This document shows, one piece after another, positions 27,647-36,648 of a DNA stretch of 64,000 nt. The notes under the pieces were generated by a model. The model searched no databases, was not told the DNA's origin, and saw nothing but the letters and a program-made list of their open reading frames with translations. The DNA comes from Kitasatospora sp. GAS204B (GTDB lineage: Bacteria; Actinomycetota; Actinomycetes; Streptomycetales; Streptomycetaceae), in assembly GCF_029892155.1 (NCBI RefSeq), contig NZ_JARZAG010000006.1:1-64000 (forward strand), read 5' to 3'. The first letter of the stretch is position 1. Each line of letters starts with the position of its first letter. The position numbers and the translations under genes were made by a program.

Positions 27647-28723
27647 GGGCTGGGAGACGCGGCACTGGTTCTCGGTGAACGCGTTGCCGGGTCCGCCGTC
27701 CCGGTCGGCCAGGTCGGCCGGGCCGTTGCCGGTGGCGACGTTGCGGCTGATGGTGTTGTCGGCGCTGGGGCCGCCGTTGTAGCTGAGGAACAGCACGATG
27801 CCGCCGGACATCGGCGTGCTGCCGGTGTTGTCGTCGACCTGGTTGTGGGCCACCAGGGTGGACTCGACGCCGGTCAGCACGATGCCGGCGCCCTGGATGG
27901 CCGGCAGCATGTCGCTCGGCGGGCAGTACTTGTTGTTCCGGTCCACCCGGTTGTGACTGACGCTCAGGGCGCCCGTGCGCGGCCGGTCGTCGTCGCCCAC
28001 GACGAAGACGCCGCCGCAGTTGCCGGTGATCGCGTTGCGCTCGACGGTGAGGTCGCGCACCCGCCGGACCACCACGCCCATCCGGTTCCCGGAGAGCTGG
28101 TTGTCGCTGATCACCGCGCCCTCGGTGTCGATCGCGCCGCCCTTGCCGTAGGCGATGTTCGCCAGGAAGATGCCGGCCTGGCCGTTGTCCCGGGACACGT
28201 TGCCCTGGAAGCGGCCCCGGGTGGACTTCTCCTGGCTGATCCCCTCCGAACCGTTGCGCTCGGCGAGCACCTCACGGACGGTCAGCCGGTCGGTCTCCGA
28301 GGCCGAGATGCCGTTCTTCGCGAAGCCCGAGACGGTGAGCGACTCGATCCGGTCACCGGTGAGCCGGTGACCCGCCGATCCGGTGACGCAGATGCCGGCG
28401 CCCGCCTGCGCGCACGCGTTGGCGGACCCGGCAGCCGGGTCCGCCGGCGGGCTGAGCACGGTCAGCCGGCCCGCTCCGCGCAGCGTCACGTCCGAGGCGG
28501 TGAGCAGCACGCTCTCGTGGTACGTGCCGGGCAGCACCAGGATCGTGTCCCCCGGGCGGGCACCGTCGACGGCCTGCTGGATCGACTGGCCCGGATGGAC
28601 GACACGGACCGTCGCCGCGTGTGCGGGCGGCGCGGTGCCCAGGCCGATGAGCAGACCGGCGGCGGCGCCCGCCAGCTGACGCGCCCGCCGGGTGGGCAGT
28701 CGTGTGGGCCGTCGTGTGGGCAT
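27632..28723 (-). CDS. Secreted right-handed beta-helix protein
   Basis: 363-residue secreted protein. A Sec signal with an arginine-rich start ends near AHA at about residue 36. The rest is a right-handed parallel beta-helix: repeated N-x-x-x-x-N turns such as GNVSRDNGQAGI and DNQLSGNRMGV at about 20-24-residue intervals, as in pectate-lyase-like and NosD/periplasmic-copper-binding proteins. A conserved opening VVHPGQSIQQAVDGARPGDTI is typical. No catalytic site can be assigned, so lyase, hydrolase or structural roles remain open. AGGAA lies five bases before the ATG. It is divergent from the duplicated-domain secreted gene across 261 bases without a clear promoter. Confidence 0.8.
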   Translation of the reverse strand: MPTRRPTRLPTRRARQLAGAAAGLLIGLGTAPPAHAATVRVVHPGQSIQQAVDGARPGDTILVLPGTYHESVLLTASDVTLRGAGRLTVLSPPADPAAGSANACAQAGAGICVTGSAGHRLTGDRIESLTVSGFAKNGISASETDRLTVREVLAERNGSEGISQEKSTRGRFQGNVSRDNGQAGIFLANIAYGKGGAIDTEGAVISDNQLSGNRMGVVVRRVRDLTVERNAITGNCGGVFVVGDDDRPRTGALSVSHNRVDRNNKYCPPSDMLPAIQGAGIVLTGVESTLVAHNQVDDNTGSTPMSGGIVLFLSYNGGPSADNTISRNVATGNGPADLADRDGGPGNAFTENQCRVSQPAGRC

Positions 28724-28984
28724 GAGTTCCTGCCTTCCAGGACCCTGGCAAGGAGTCTCCGTGCTCAGCGGCGGACGGGTCGCAGTCCGCCGGCGACGCC
28801 GCGCTCGATGCCCGGCTGCGCGTGTCCGTTGACCCGAAGCTATGGGCGCTCATCACAGCGCGCCACTCGTGCTCACTCTCCGCGCCGTCTCGCCGGTACG
28901 CCGATCGGATCATCTCTGCGCCGGGGCCGCTGGAGTGCGGCTCGACCGGGGATCGATCGTGCACCACACGTCGAGAGGACTTCC

Positions 28985-29887
28985 ATGTCGCAGCAGCTGC
29001 GCAGCCGTGCCACCCGGGCCGTCGCGGTCTCCGCCCTCACCCTGACCGCGGTGGTCGGCGCAACGTGCCCGGCCAACGCGGCCTCGCCCGAGGACCACCC
29101 GATCGAGGTGACCTTCAATGCCGCCGGCATCCAGGCGCCGGAGAGCCACCAGGGCGGCCTGGTCAGCTTCCGGATCGCCACCGACGACGCGGCCGGGCGA
29201 CAGCTGCAGCTGCTGCGCCCGCACGCCGGCGTCACCATCGACAAGGTGCTGCACGACCTCGCGGACTCGTTCAGCGTGACCGGCGGCACGGCGGCGGCCG
29301 GGATCCGGGCGGTGCGCGGCGAGGCGGAGGCACTCGGCGGCGCGATGGTGACCTCGGCCGTCCACGAGCAGTTCACCGAGGAGGTGGCCCCGGGCGCCGT
29401 CTACCTGCTGGACCTGACGGCGTTCCAGGCGGACCCGGCTCATCCGGTGATGAAGCGCCTGGACCTGGTCGGCACCAGCGGGCAGAGCGCCAACCAGGCC
29501 CGCTTCGACGACGGCATGGTGATCGAACGGGACGAGGCGGCCGGCCCCCGGTTCCAGACCGAGGACATGGACCACGCGCACCTGGCCTACCTGGTGCACA
29601 ACGAGTCCGCCGAACTCCACGAGCTGCAGCTGCGCCCGGTCGCCCCGGGGACCACCGAGGAGGACCTGCGGATCTACTACGCCGGGATCGCCGCGGGCCG
29701 GCAGCCGAAGTCCCCGTTCACCGGCCCGGCCACCGGCCTCGGTGTGCTGTCGCCGGACCACAGCGCCTCGATCCAGGCGCACGGTCTCCAGCCGGGCAGC
29801 TACGCGCTGATCTGCACGGTGCCGGACGAGCGGCTCGGGTTCATGCACGCCGTGCTCGGCATGCACCGGATCGTCACCTTGCAGTGA
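28985..29887 (+). CDS. Secreted protein with two similar domains, unknown function
   Basis: 300-residue secreted protein not assigned to a family. A Sec signal ends near PANA at residues 30-33. Two halves look related: both have a strand then LQLLRPHAG (first) or LQLRPVAPG (second) followed by a helix of similar length and a final beta segment. The C-terminal SYALICTVPDERLGFMH places Cys, His and Met in an order seen in cupredoxin copper sites, but the first half lacks them. ATG at 28985 has GAGAGGA upstream. A copper-binding or adhesive role is only a guess. Confidence 0.7.
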   Translation: MSQQLRSRATRAVAVSALTLTAVVGATCPANAASPEDHPIEVTFNAAGIQAPESHQGGLVSFRIATDDAAGRQLQLLRPHAGVTIDKVLHDLADSFSVTGGTAAAGIRAVRGEAEALGGAMVTSAVHEQFTEEVAPGAVYLLDLTAFQADPAHPVMKRLDLVGTSGQSANQARFDDGMVIERDEAAGPRFQTEDMDHAHLAYLVHNESAELHELQLRPVAPGTTEEDLRIYYAGIAAGRQPKSPFTGPATGLGVLSPDHSASIQAHGLQPGSYALICTVPDERLGFMHAVLGMHRIVTLQ

Positions 29888-29923
29888 GGGGCAGCGGTGG
29901 ATCCGCGCCGTCCGGGGCCCGGG

Positions 29924-31414
29924 TCAGAGCGTCAAGGGGCGGTCCGCGGCGGTGATCGGGGCGGGCAGGGCGGTGCGGCCGGTCAGGTACCGGTCGACGG
30001 CGGCGGCCGCGGAGCGGCCTTCGGCGATCGCCCAGACGATCAGGGACTGGCCGCGGCCCGCGTCGCCCGCCACGAAGACGCCGTCGTGGTGGGTGGCGAA
30101 GCGGGTGTCGCGCGCGATGGTGCCGTCGTCGGTGAGGTCCAGGGACAGGTCCTGGAGCAGTGGGCTGTCCGGGTCCGGGCCGTGGAAGCCGAGGGCGAGC
30201 AGCACCAGGTCGGCCGGGATCACCTGGTCGGTGCCGGTCCGCGGCCGGCGGTCGGCGGGCTCGGCCTCGGCCAGGCGCAGGGCGGTGACGTGGCCGTGCG
30301 GGTCGCCTTCGAGGTGCAGGGTGGTGGCGGAGAAGATCCGGGCGTCGGCTCCGGCCTGCGGGGCGGTGCGGGTGAGGGCTTCGGCCTCCTCGTGCGAGGT
30401 GGTCATCCGGTAGGTCCTGGGGTACACCGGCCAGGGCTGCCCGGCGGTGCGGTGCTCGCCCGGGCGCGGGTTGATGTCGAGCTGGGTGACGGCGCCGGCG
30501 TGCTGGCGCAGCGCGGTGCCCAGGCAGTCGGCGGCGGTGTCGCCGCCGCCGACGATGACCACCTGCTTGCCCTCGGCGTCGATCGCGGGGGTGCCGAAGT
30601 CGCCCTCCACCACCCGGTTGGCGAGCGGGAGGTACTCCATCGCCTGGTGGACGCCGTCCAGTTCGCGGCCCGGCACCGGCAGTTCGCGCCAGCGGGTCGC
30701 GCCGACCGCGATCACCAGGGCGTCGCACCCGGCGCGCAGTTCGGCGGCCGAGACGTCGCTGCCGACCGTGACCCCGGTGTGGAACTCGGTTCCCTCGGAG
30801 CGTAGTTGCTCGATCCGGCGGTCCAGGTAGTGCTTCTCCAGGCGGAAGTTCGGGATGCCGTAGCGGAGCAAGCCGCCGATCCGGTCGGCCCGCTCGTAGA
30901 CGACCGTGCGGTGGCCGGCCCGGGTCAGCTGCTGGGCGCAGGCCAGGCCGGCCGGGCCGGAGCCGACGATCGCCACGCGGTGCCCGGAGGGGTCCAGCGG
31001 CGGCAGCGGACGGTCGTGGCCCAGCTGCCAGGCGCGCTCGGCGATGGTGATCTCGACGTTCTTGATGGAGACCGGATCGGAGTCGATCGCGAGCACGCAG
31101 GCGCTCTCGCAGGGCGCCGGACAGAGGCGGCCGGTGAACTCAGGGAAGTTGTTGGTGGCCAGCAGCCGGGCGGCGGCGGCCTGCCAGTCGTCGCGGTAGA
31201 CCAGGTCGTTCCAGTCCGGGATCAGGTTGCCCAGCGGGCACGCGTCGTGGCAGAACGGGATGCCGCAGTCCATGCAGCGCCCGGCCTGCCCGCCGACGAT
31301 CGGCAGCAGGCTCTGCCCCTCGTAGACCTCGTTCCAGTCCGCTACCCGCGCGGTGGCCGAACGACGAGTCCTGGGGCGGCGCGGGGTGGTCAGAAAGCCC
31401 TTCGGATCGGCCAT
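29924..31414 (-). CDS. gltD: Glutamate synthase small subunit (GltD)
   Basis: 496-residue NADPH-dependent oxidoreductase that feeds electrons to the large glutamate synthase subunit. It has the N-terminal cysteine cluster CMDCGIPFCHDACP and a second set CPAPCESAC for iron-sulfur binding, an FAD motif VGSGPAGLACAQQL and an NADPH motif VGGGDTAADCLG. GGAGG precedes the ATG. In most genomes gltB lies directly upstream; here the upstream neighbour is ligA and no gltB is in the window. It may serve a distant GltB or another acceptor. Confidence 0.92.
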   Translation of the reverse strand: MADPKGFLTTPRRPRTRRSATARVADWNEVYEGQSLLPIVGGQAGRCMDCGIPFCHDACPLGNLIPDWNDLVYRDDWQAAAARLLATNNFPEFTGRLCPAPCESACVLAIDSDPVSIKNVEITIAERAWQLGHDRPLPPLDPSGHRVAIVGSGPAGLACAQQLTRAGHRTVVYERADRIGGLLRYGIPNFRLEKHYLDRRIEQLRSEGTEFHTGVTVGSDVSAAELRAGCDALVIAVGATRWRELPVPGRELDGVHQAMEYLPLANRVVEGDFGTPAIDAEGKQVVIVGGGDTAADCLGTALRQHAGAVTQLDINPRPGEHRTAGQPWPVYPRTYRMTTSHEEAEALTRTAPQAGADARIFSATTLHLEGDPHGHVTALRLAEAEPADRRPRTGTDQVIPADLVLLALGFHGPDPDSPLLQDLSLDLTDDGTIARDTRFATHHDGVFVAGDAGRGQSLIVWAIAEGRSAAAAVDRYLTGRTALPAPITAADRPLTL

Positions 31415-31495
31415 CGGCGGCCTCCGTCAACCTTGAGATCCGGCGCCTGTCACCCGCCCCCTTTTGGCCCGTTTATGCTCGTTCCTCCGCCTTTC

Positions 31496-31567
31496 AACCC
31501 TGATCGGAGGGGTAACCCTGATCGGAGGGGTAACCCTGACCGGGCGGTCAACCCTGATCGGCCGGCT
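31496..31567. repeat. Four tandem 18-bp repeats over the ligA 3' end
   Basis: The unit AACCCTGATCGGAGGGGT occurs twice exactly (31496-31513, 31514-31531) and twice in diverged form (31532-31549, 31550-31567). The last copy encodes the end of LigA and the third holds its stop codon. It may be a slippage product, part of a terminator or a regulator-binding array. A 13-base piece (TCAGGGTTGACCG on the other strand) recurs near 45878. Confidence 0.75.
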
Positions 31568-33623
31568 GGTCGGCGAGTAGCTCGGCGACCAGATCGGCGA
31601 ACGCCTCCGGGGTGACGATCGGGATGCCCAGCTCCTCGGCCTTGGCGCGCTTGGAGCCGGCCTTCTCCCCGGCGACCAGCAGGGTGGTGCGCTTGCTGAC
31701 CGAGGAGGAGGCCTTGCCGCCGGCCCGCTCGATCAGCTCGTTCATCTCGGTGCGGGACAGCTCGGCCAGCGCGCCGGTCATGCTGCCGGTGACCACGACG
31801 GCCTGGCCGGCGAGCGGGCCGGTCGGCTCGGCGTGCTGCGCCGCGGCCGGCGAGCCGCTGGCGGCGCCGGCGGGCTCGGTGACCGCCGTGCCGACCTGCT
31901 GGGCGATCAGCCGGTCGAGCACCGGGGCCAGCTCGGTGAGCTCGCTGACGATCAGCTGGGCCTTCTCGGTACCGATCCCGTCGACCTGGGCCAGCGCCTC
32001 GGCGTCGGCGGCCCGGATCGCGGCCATGCTGCCGAAGTGCGCGGCGATCCGGCGGGACATGGTGCGGCCGGTGCCACGGACGCCGAGCGCGCAGAAGACC
32101 CGGTGCAGCGGTTGGCGCCGGGCGGTCTCCAGGGCGGCGACCAGGTTGTCGGCGCTGGTCTCGCCCATCCGCTCCAGGGTGAGCAGTTGGGCCTTGGTCA
32201 GGGTGAACAGATCGGCGACGTCACGCACCAGGCCGGACTCGACCAGCTGGACAGCCCGGGTGCCGCCGAGGCCCTCGATGTCCAGCTGGTCGCGGCCCGC
32301 GGCGTAGCGGATCGAGGCGACGGCCTGGCAGCCGCGGCCGCGCACGCAGCGCCAGCGCTGCTCCGAGCGGTCGATCGCGTCGCCGCACCGGGGGCACACC
32401 TCGGGGAAGGCGATCGGCGTCTCGGCGCCGGTGCGCTCCTCGACCAGCGGAGCCTCCACCCGGGGGATCACGTCGCCGGCCCGGTGGACGAAGACCTGGT
32501 CGCCCAGCATCAGCCCGCGCCGCTCGATGTCGCCGGGGTTGTGCAGGGTGGCGTAGGTGACGGTGACACCGTCGATCACCACCGGTTCGAGCACGCCGCG
32601 CGGTGCGATCACGCCGGTGCGTCCGACGTTCCACTCGACCGCGAGCAGCCGGGTGACCTTGTGCTGGGCGGGGAGCTTGCGGGCGACCGCCCAGCGCGGC
32701 GCGCGGGAGCCGCTGCCGGCCTGCTCCTGGTCGGCGGCGGCGTCCGCCTTGACCACCACGCCGTCGATGCCGAACGGCAGCTCGGCGCGGAGCGCGGCGA
32801 TCCGCTCGATCCGCTGCTGGACCTCGTCGAGGGTGGTGCAGCGCAGCGGGTGGGCGGCGGTGGTCGCGGCGGTGTTGGCCCCGAGCCCGGCCAGGTGGGC
32901 GAGCAGCTCGGCGTGGCCCAGGGTGTCCAGGCCGAGCGGGGCAAGGCCCACGGCGCCGTAGGCGAAGAAGGTGAGCTCGATCCGGTAGGGGCGGTCCTTG
33001 GCGCGCAGCGTGCCGGCGGCCCCGCTGCGCGGGTGGGCGAACGGGGTGGCGCCGTGCTCGGTCCGGACCGCGTTCGCGTGCTCGAACTGCTGCTGGGTGA
33101 GCAGCACTTCGCCGCGCAGTTCGAGGTCGAGCGGCTGGGCGAGGGCGGCCGGCAGGCCCAGCACGGCGTCAGCGGCATGCGTGATGTCCTCGCCGGCGAG
33201 GCCGTTGCCCCGGGTCAGCAGCTGGACCAGACGACCGGCCCGGTAGCGGGCGGCGACGGCCAGACCGTCGAGCTTGGGCTCCACGCACCAGCCGGCCACC
33301 GGACGGCCCAGGCGGCGCTCCAGACCGGCGGCCCAGCCGGCGAGCTCCTCGGCGGAGAACACGTTGTCGAGCGAGAGCATCGCGACCGAGTGGGGCACCT
33401 CGCCGACTGCGGCGCCGCCGGCCACCTTGCCGGTGGGGGAGTCGGGCAGCACCTGGTCCGGGTGGGCGCTCTCGTAGGCCTCGATGGCGCGGACCAGCGC
33501 GTCGTACTCGTCGTCGCCCAGCGTGGTGGCGCCGTCGGCGTAGTACGCCGCGGCGGCGCGGACGGTGGTGGCGACGGCGTCGGCGTAGGCGGCGGGAGTG
33601 GCCAGAGCGGCGGTCTCGTTCAT
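31548..33623 (-). CDS. ligA: NAD-dependent DNA ligase
   Basis: 691-residue ligase sealing nicks with NAD as cofactor. Domains in order: Ia ([17 protein letters not shown]), adenylation domain with the active-site Lys117 in [12 protein letters not shown] fold, a four-cysteine zinc finger (CPRCG and CVRGRGC), helix-hairpin-helix repeats and a C-terminal BRCT domain near 605-680. ATG at 33623 is used; an ATG three codons earlier is equally possible and the ribosome site is weak. It is slightly shorter than typical streptomycete LigA and not near gatCAB, so it could be a second ligase. Its C-terminal codons lie in an 18-bp tandem repeat. Confidence 0.92.
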   Translation of the reverse strand: MNETAALATPAAYADAVATTVRAAAAYYADGATTLGDDEYDALVRAIEAYESAHPDQVLPDSPTGKVAGGAAVGEVPHSVAMLSLDNVFSAEELAGWAAGLERRLGRPVAGWCVEPKLDGLAVAARYRAGRLVQLLTRGNGLAGEDITHAADAVLGLPAALAQPLDLELRGEVLLTQQQFEHANAVRTEHGATPFAHPRSGAAGTLRAKDRPYRIELTFFAYGAVGLAPLGLDTLGHAELLAHLAGLGANTAATTAAHPLRCTTLDEVQQRIERIAALRAELPFGIDGVVVKADAAADQEQAGSGSRAPRWAVARKLPAQHKVTRLLAVEWNVGRTGVIAPRGVLEPVVIDGVTVTYATLHNPGDIERRGLMLGDQVFVHRAGDVIPRVEAPLVEERTGAETPIAFPEVCPRCGDAIDRSEQRWRCVRGRGCQAVASIRYAAGRDQLDIEGLGGTRAVQLVESGLVRDVADLFTLTKAQLLTLERMGETSADNLVAALETARRQPLHRVFCALGVRGTGRTMSRRIAAHFGSMAAIRAADAEALAQVDGIGTEKAQLIVSELTELAPVLDRLIAQQVGTAVTEPAGAASGSPAAAQHAEPTGPLAGQAVVVTGSMTGALAELSRTEMNELIERAGGKASSSVSKRTTLLVAGEKAGSKRAKAEELGIPIVTPEAFADLVAELLADQPADQG

Positions 33624-33756
33624 GGTGCCCATCGTCTCGAACCGTACTGACATTCGGCTCGACGGAGCGCGGCCACCGCGGCGGCGGCAGCGTATGCGCG
33701 GCGTTGTGATCGGCCTCCGGTGGCCTGGCGCGGTCAATCGGGGGTACACCAAGGGC

Positions 33757-36549
33757 ATGGTTCGGGTGCCGGTCCGATCGTCGACCGCTCTGCTCACCGG
33801 CCGATACCGGGGGAGTCGGCGGGAGCCCCCGCCTGCGGATCCGGAGTCCCCGAAGGATCCGCAGTCCCCGAAGCGGCGGTCACGGTTCGGCCGGGGGATC
33901 CGCAGCGTAGCCGGGCAGGTGTTCCTGCTGCAGGTGGTCGTGGTGCTGCTGCTGGTGCTGGCGGCCGTGCTGGCGCTGGTGCTGGAGTCGCAGCGGGACA
34001 GCAACGTGGAGGCCCGCAACCGCTCGGTGGCCGTCGCCCAGACCTTCGCCAACTCGCCGGGGATCGTGGCCGCGCTGGCGTCCCCGGACCCGACCGCCAT
34101 CCTGCAGCCGAAGGCCGAGGCGGCCCGGGTCGCCTCGGGGGTGGACTTCATCGTGGTGCTGAACACCGACGGCATCCGGTACACCCATCCCAACCCGGCC
34201 CGGATCGGGCAGAAGTTCGTCGGCACCTACCAGCCGGCCCTGCAGGGGCAGGTGGTCATCCAGCGGCTCAACGGGACGATCGGGCCGATCGTGCAGGCCG
34301 TGGTCCCGGTGTACGACCCCACCGGCAAGGTGGTCGGCCTGGTCTCCGCAGGGATCACCGTCAGCAAGGTGAGCGGGGTCGTCGACCACCAGTTGCCGCT
34401 GGTGCTGGGCACCGCGGCCGGCGCGCTGGTGCTGGCGACGGCGGGGACCGCGCTGGCCAGCCGACGGGTGCTGCACCAGACGCGCGGGCTCGGGCCGACC
34501 GAGATGACCCGGATGTACGAGCACCACGACGCGGTGCTGCACGCGGTGCGCGAGGGCGTGCTGGTGGTCGGTGGCGACGGACGGTTGCTGCTGGCCAACG
34601 ACGAGGCGCGCCGGCTGCTCGGCCTGCCACCGGACGCCGAGGGGCGGCTGATCACCGAGCTGGGCCTGGACCAGGAGGCGGCCGAGCAGCTGGCCTCCGG
34701 GCAGCTCATCAGTGACGAGGTGCTGGTCACCGGCGAGCGGCTGCTGCTGGTGAACATCCGGCCCACCGACCAGGCCGGCGGTCCGCCCGGCAGCGTGGCG
34801 ACGCTGCGCGACTCCACCGAACTGCACGCGCTCTCGGACAAGGCGGAGGCGGCCCGCCGACGGCTCAAGCTGCTCTACGACGCGACCGTGGCGATCGGCA
34901 CCAGCCTCGACGTGACCCGGACCGCGGAGGAACTCGCGTACTTCGCCGTGCCGCGCTTCGCCGACTACGTCACCGTCGACCTGGCGGAGCCGGTGCTGAA
35001 CGGGGCGGAGCCGCCCGGCGGCATCGCCGCGCCGATGCGCCGGGTGGCGGTCAGCGGCATCCGGCAGGACGCGCCGTTCTACCCGGTGGGCGAGGTGATC
35101 GTGATCCGGCCGGCCACCCCGCAGGCCTGGAGCCTGGACACCGGGCACGCGGTGCGCGACCCCGATCTGCGCTCCTCGACCGCCTGGCTGACCCAGGACC
35201 CGGCACGGGCCGGCGAGCTGTTGGAGTTCGGCATCCACTCGGTGGTCAGGGTCCCGCTGCGGGCCCGCGGCGTGCTGCTGGGGCTCGCCAAGTTCTGGCG
35301 GGCCGAGGGGTCGGCCCGCTTCGACGAGGACGACCAGTCGCTCGCCGAGGAGTTGGTCGCCCGGGTGGCGCTGAGCATCGACAACGCCCGCCGCTACACC
35401 CGCGAGCACGCCATGGCGGTGACCCTCCAGCGCAGCCTGCTGCCGCACGGCCTGCCCGAGCAGACCGCGCTGGAGGTCGCCTACCGCTACCTGCCCGCCC
35501 AGGCGGACGTGAGCGGCGACTGGTTCGACGTCATCCCGCTGCCGGGCGCCCGGGTCGCACTGGTGGTGGGCGACGTGGTCGGCCACGGCCTGCACGCCGC
35601 CGCCACCATGGGACGGCTGCGGACCGCGGTGCTCAACTTCTCCTCCCTCGACCTGCCGCCGGACGAACTCCTCGGATACCTTGACGAGTTGGTCAACCAG
35701 CTCGACCAGGACCAGTCGGCGGGCGCGGACAGCGACGCCGTCACCGGAGCCAGCTGCCTCTACGCGATCTACGACCCGGTCTCGCGGCTCTGCACGATGG
35801 CCAGGGCCGGCCATCCGCCGCCCGCGCTGGTCCACCCGGACGGCAGGGTGGAGTTTCCCGAGGTGCCCGCCGGGCCGCCGCTGGGTCTGGGCGGGCTGCC
35901 GTTCGCCGCGGCCGAGCTCTGCCTGCCCGAGGGCAGCACGCTGGTGCTCTACACCGACGGGCTGGTGGAGGACCGGGAGCGGGACATCGACGAGGGCCTC
36001 GACCTGCTGGCGCGCTCGCTGCGGCAGGTCGGCAGGGGGCCGGAGGAGATCTGCGAGGCGGTGCTCGCCGCCCTGCTGCCCGCCCGGCCGACCGACGACG
36101 TGGCGCTCCTGGTGGCCAGGACCCGGGTTCTGACGGGTGATCAGATCGCGCAGTGGCAGGTGCCCTCGGACCGCGCGGCGGTGGGCGAGGTCCGGGCGGC
36201 GGTCAGCCGGCAGCTGGCCCGGTGGGGGCTGGAGGAGATGGCGTTCGTGACCGAGCTGATTCTCAGCGAGCTGGTCACCAACGCCATCCGCTATGCGACG
36301 GAGCCGATCCAGGTGCGCCTGCTGCGCGACCGGACGCTGATCTGCGAGGTGTCCGACAGCAGCAGCACCTCGCCGCACCTGCGGTACGCCGCCACCATGG
36401 ACGAGGGCGGGCGTGGGCTCTTCCTGGTCGCCCAGTTCGCCGAGCGCTGGGGCACCCGGCACACCGCGACCGGCAAGGTGATCTGGGCCGAGCAACAGCT
36501 GGGCGGGGAACCGGACTTGGGTGCCATGTGGCAGCTGGACGCCGAGTAG
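33757..36549 (+). CDS. Membrane sensor PP2C phosphatase with PAS, GAF and HATPase domains
   Basis: 930-residue regulator of the anti-sigma/RsbU type. In order: a basic N-terminus, membrane helix (about 54-76), an extracellular CitA/DcuS-like sensor domain (about 80-205), second helix (about 210-230), PAS (about 250-350), GAF (about 375-540), SpoIIE-type PP2C phosphatase (about 560-775; SGDWFDV and GDVVGHG metal-site motifs) and a C-terminal RsbW-like HATPase (about 795-920, [10 protein letters not shown]). It should sense a small extracellular ligand and set the phosphorylation state of an anti-sigma antagonist. ATG at 33757 lies close to AAGG; the frame stays open upstream, so the start is uncertain. 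Confidence 0.85.
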   Translation: MVRVPVRSSTALLTGRYRGSRREPPPADPESPKDPQSPKRRSRFGRGIRSVAGQVFLLQVVVVLLLVLAAVLALVLESQRDSNVEARNRSVAVAQTFANSPGIVAALASPDPTAILQPKAEAARVASGVDFIVVLNTDGIRYTHPNPARIGQKFVGTYQPALQGQVVIQRLNGTIGPIVQAVVPVYDPTGKVVGLVSAGITVSKVSGVVDHQLPLVLGTAAGALVLATAGTALASRRVLHQTRGLGPTEMTRMYEHHDAVLHAVREGVLVVGGDGRLLLANDEARRLLGLPPDAEGRLITELGLDQEAAEQLASGQLISDEVLVTGERLLLVNIRPTDQAGGPPGSVATLRDSTELHALSDKAEAARRRLKLLYDATVAIGTSLDVTRTAEELAYFAVPRFADYVTVDLAEPVLNGAEPPGGIAAPMRRVAVSGIRQDAPFYPVGEVIVIRPATPQAWSLDTGHAVRDPDLRSSTAWLTQDPARAGELLEFGIHSVVRVPLRARGVLLGLAKFWRAEGSARFDEDDQSLAEELVARVALSIDNARRYTREHAMAVTLQRSLLPHGLPEQTALEVAYRYLPAQADVSGDWFDVIPLPGARVALVVGDVVGHGLHAAATMGRLRTAVLNFSSLDLPPDELLGYLDELVNQLDQDQSAGADSDAVTGASCLYAIYDPVSRLCTMARAGHPPPALVHPDGRVEFPEVPAGPPLGLGGLPFAAAELCLPEGSTLVLYTDGLVEDRERDIDEGLDLLARSLRQVGRGPEEICEAVLAALLPARPTDDVALLVARTRVLTGDQIAQWQVPSDRAAVGEVRAAVSRQLARWGLEEMAFVTELILSELVTNAIRYATEPIQVRLLRDRTLICEVSDSSSTSPHLRYAATMDEGGRGLFLVAQFAERWGTRHTATGKVIWAEQQLGGEPDLGAMWQLDAE

Positions 36550-36567
36550 CGGCCGGGCGCGTCGAGC

Positions 36568-36608
36568 GGCGGCCGGGCCGGAGTGTGGGGAGCTCCGGCC
36601 CGGCCGCC
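36568..36608. terminator. 16-bp stem terminator between convergent genes
   Basis: Perfect 16-base arms (36568-36583 and 36593-36608) enclose a nine-base loop between the convergent phosphatase and GH27 stops, serving both strands. Confidence 0.75.
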
Positions 36609-36648
36609 GTGGTCGGACCTGGTCGGGACGTGGTCGGACGCGGCCGGG

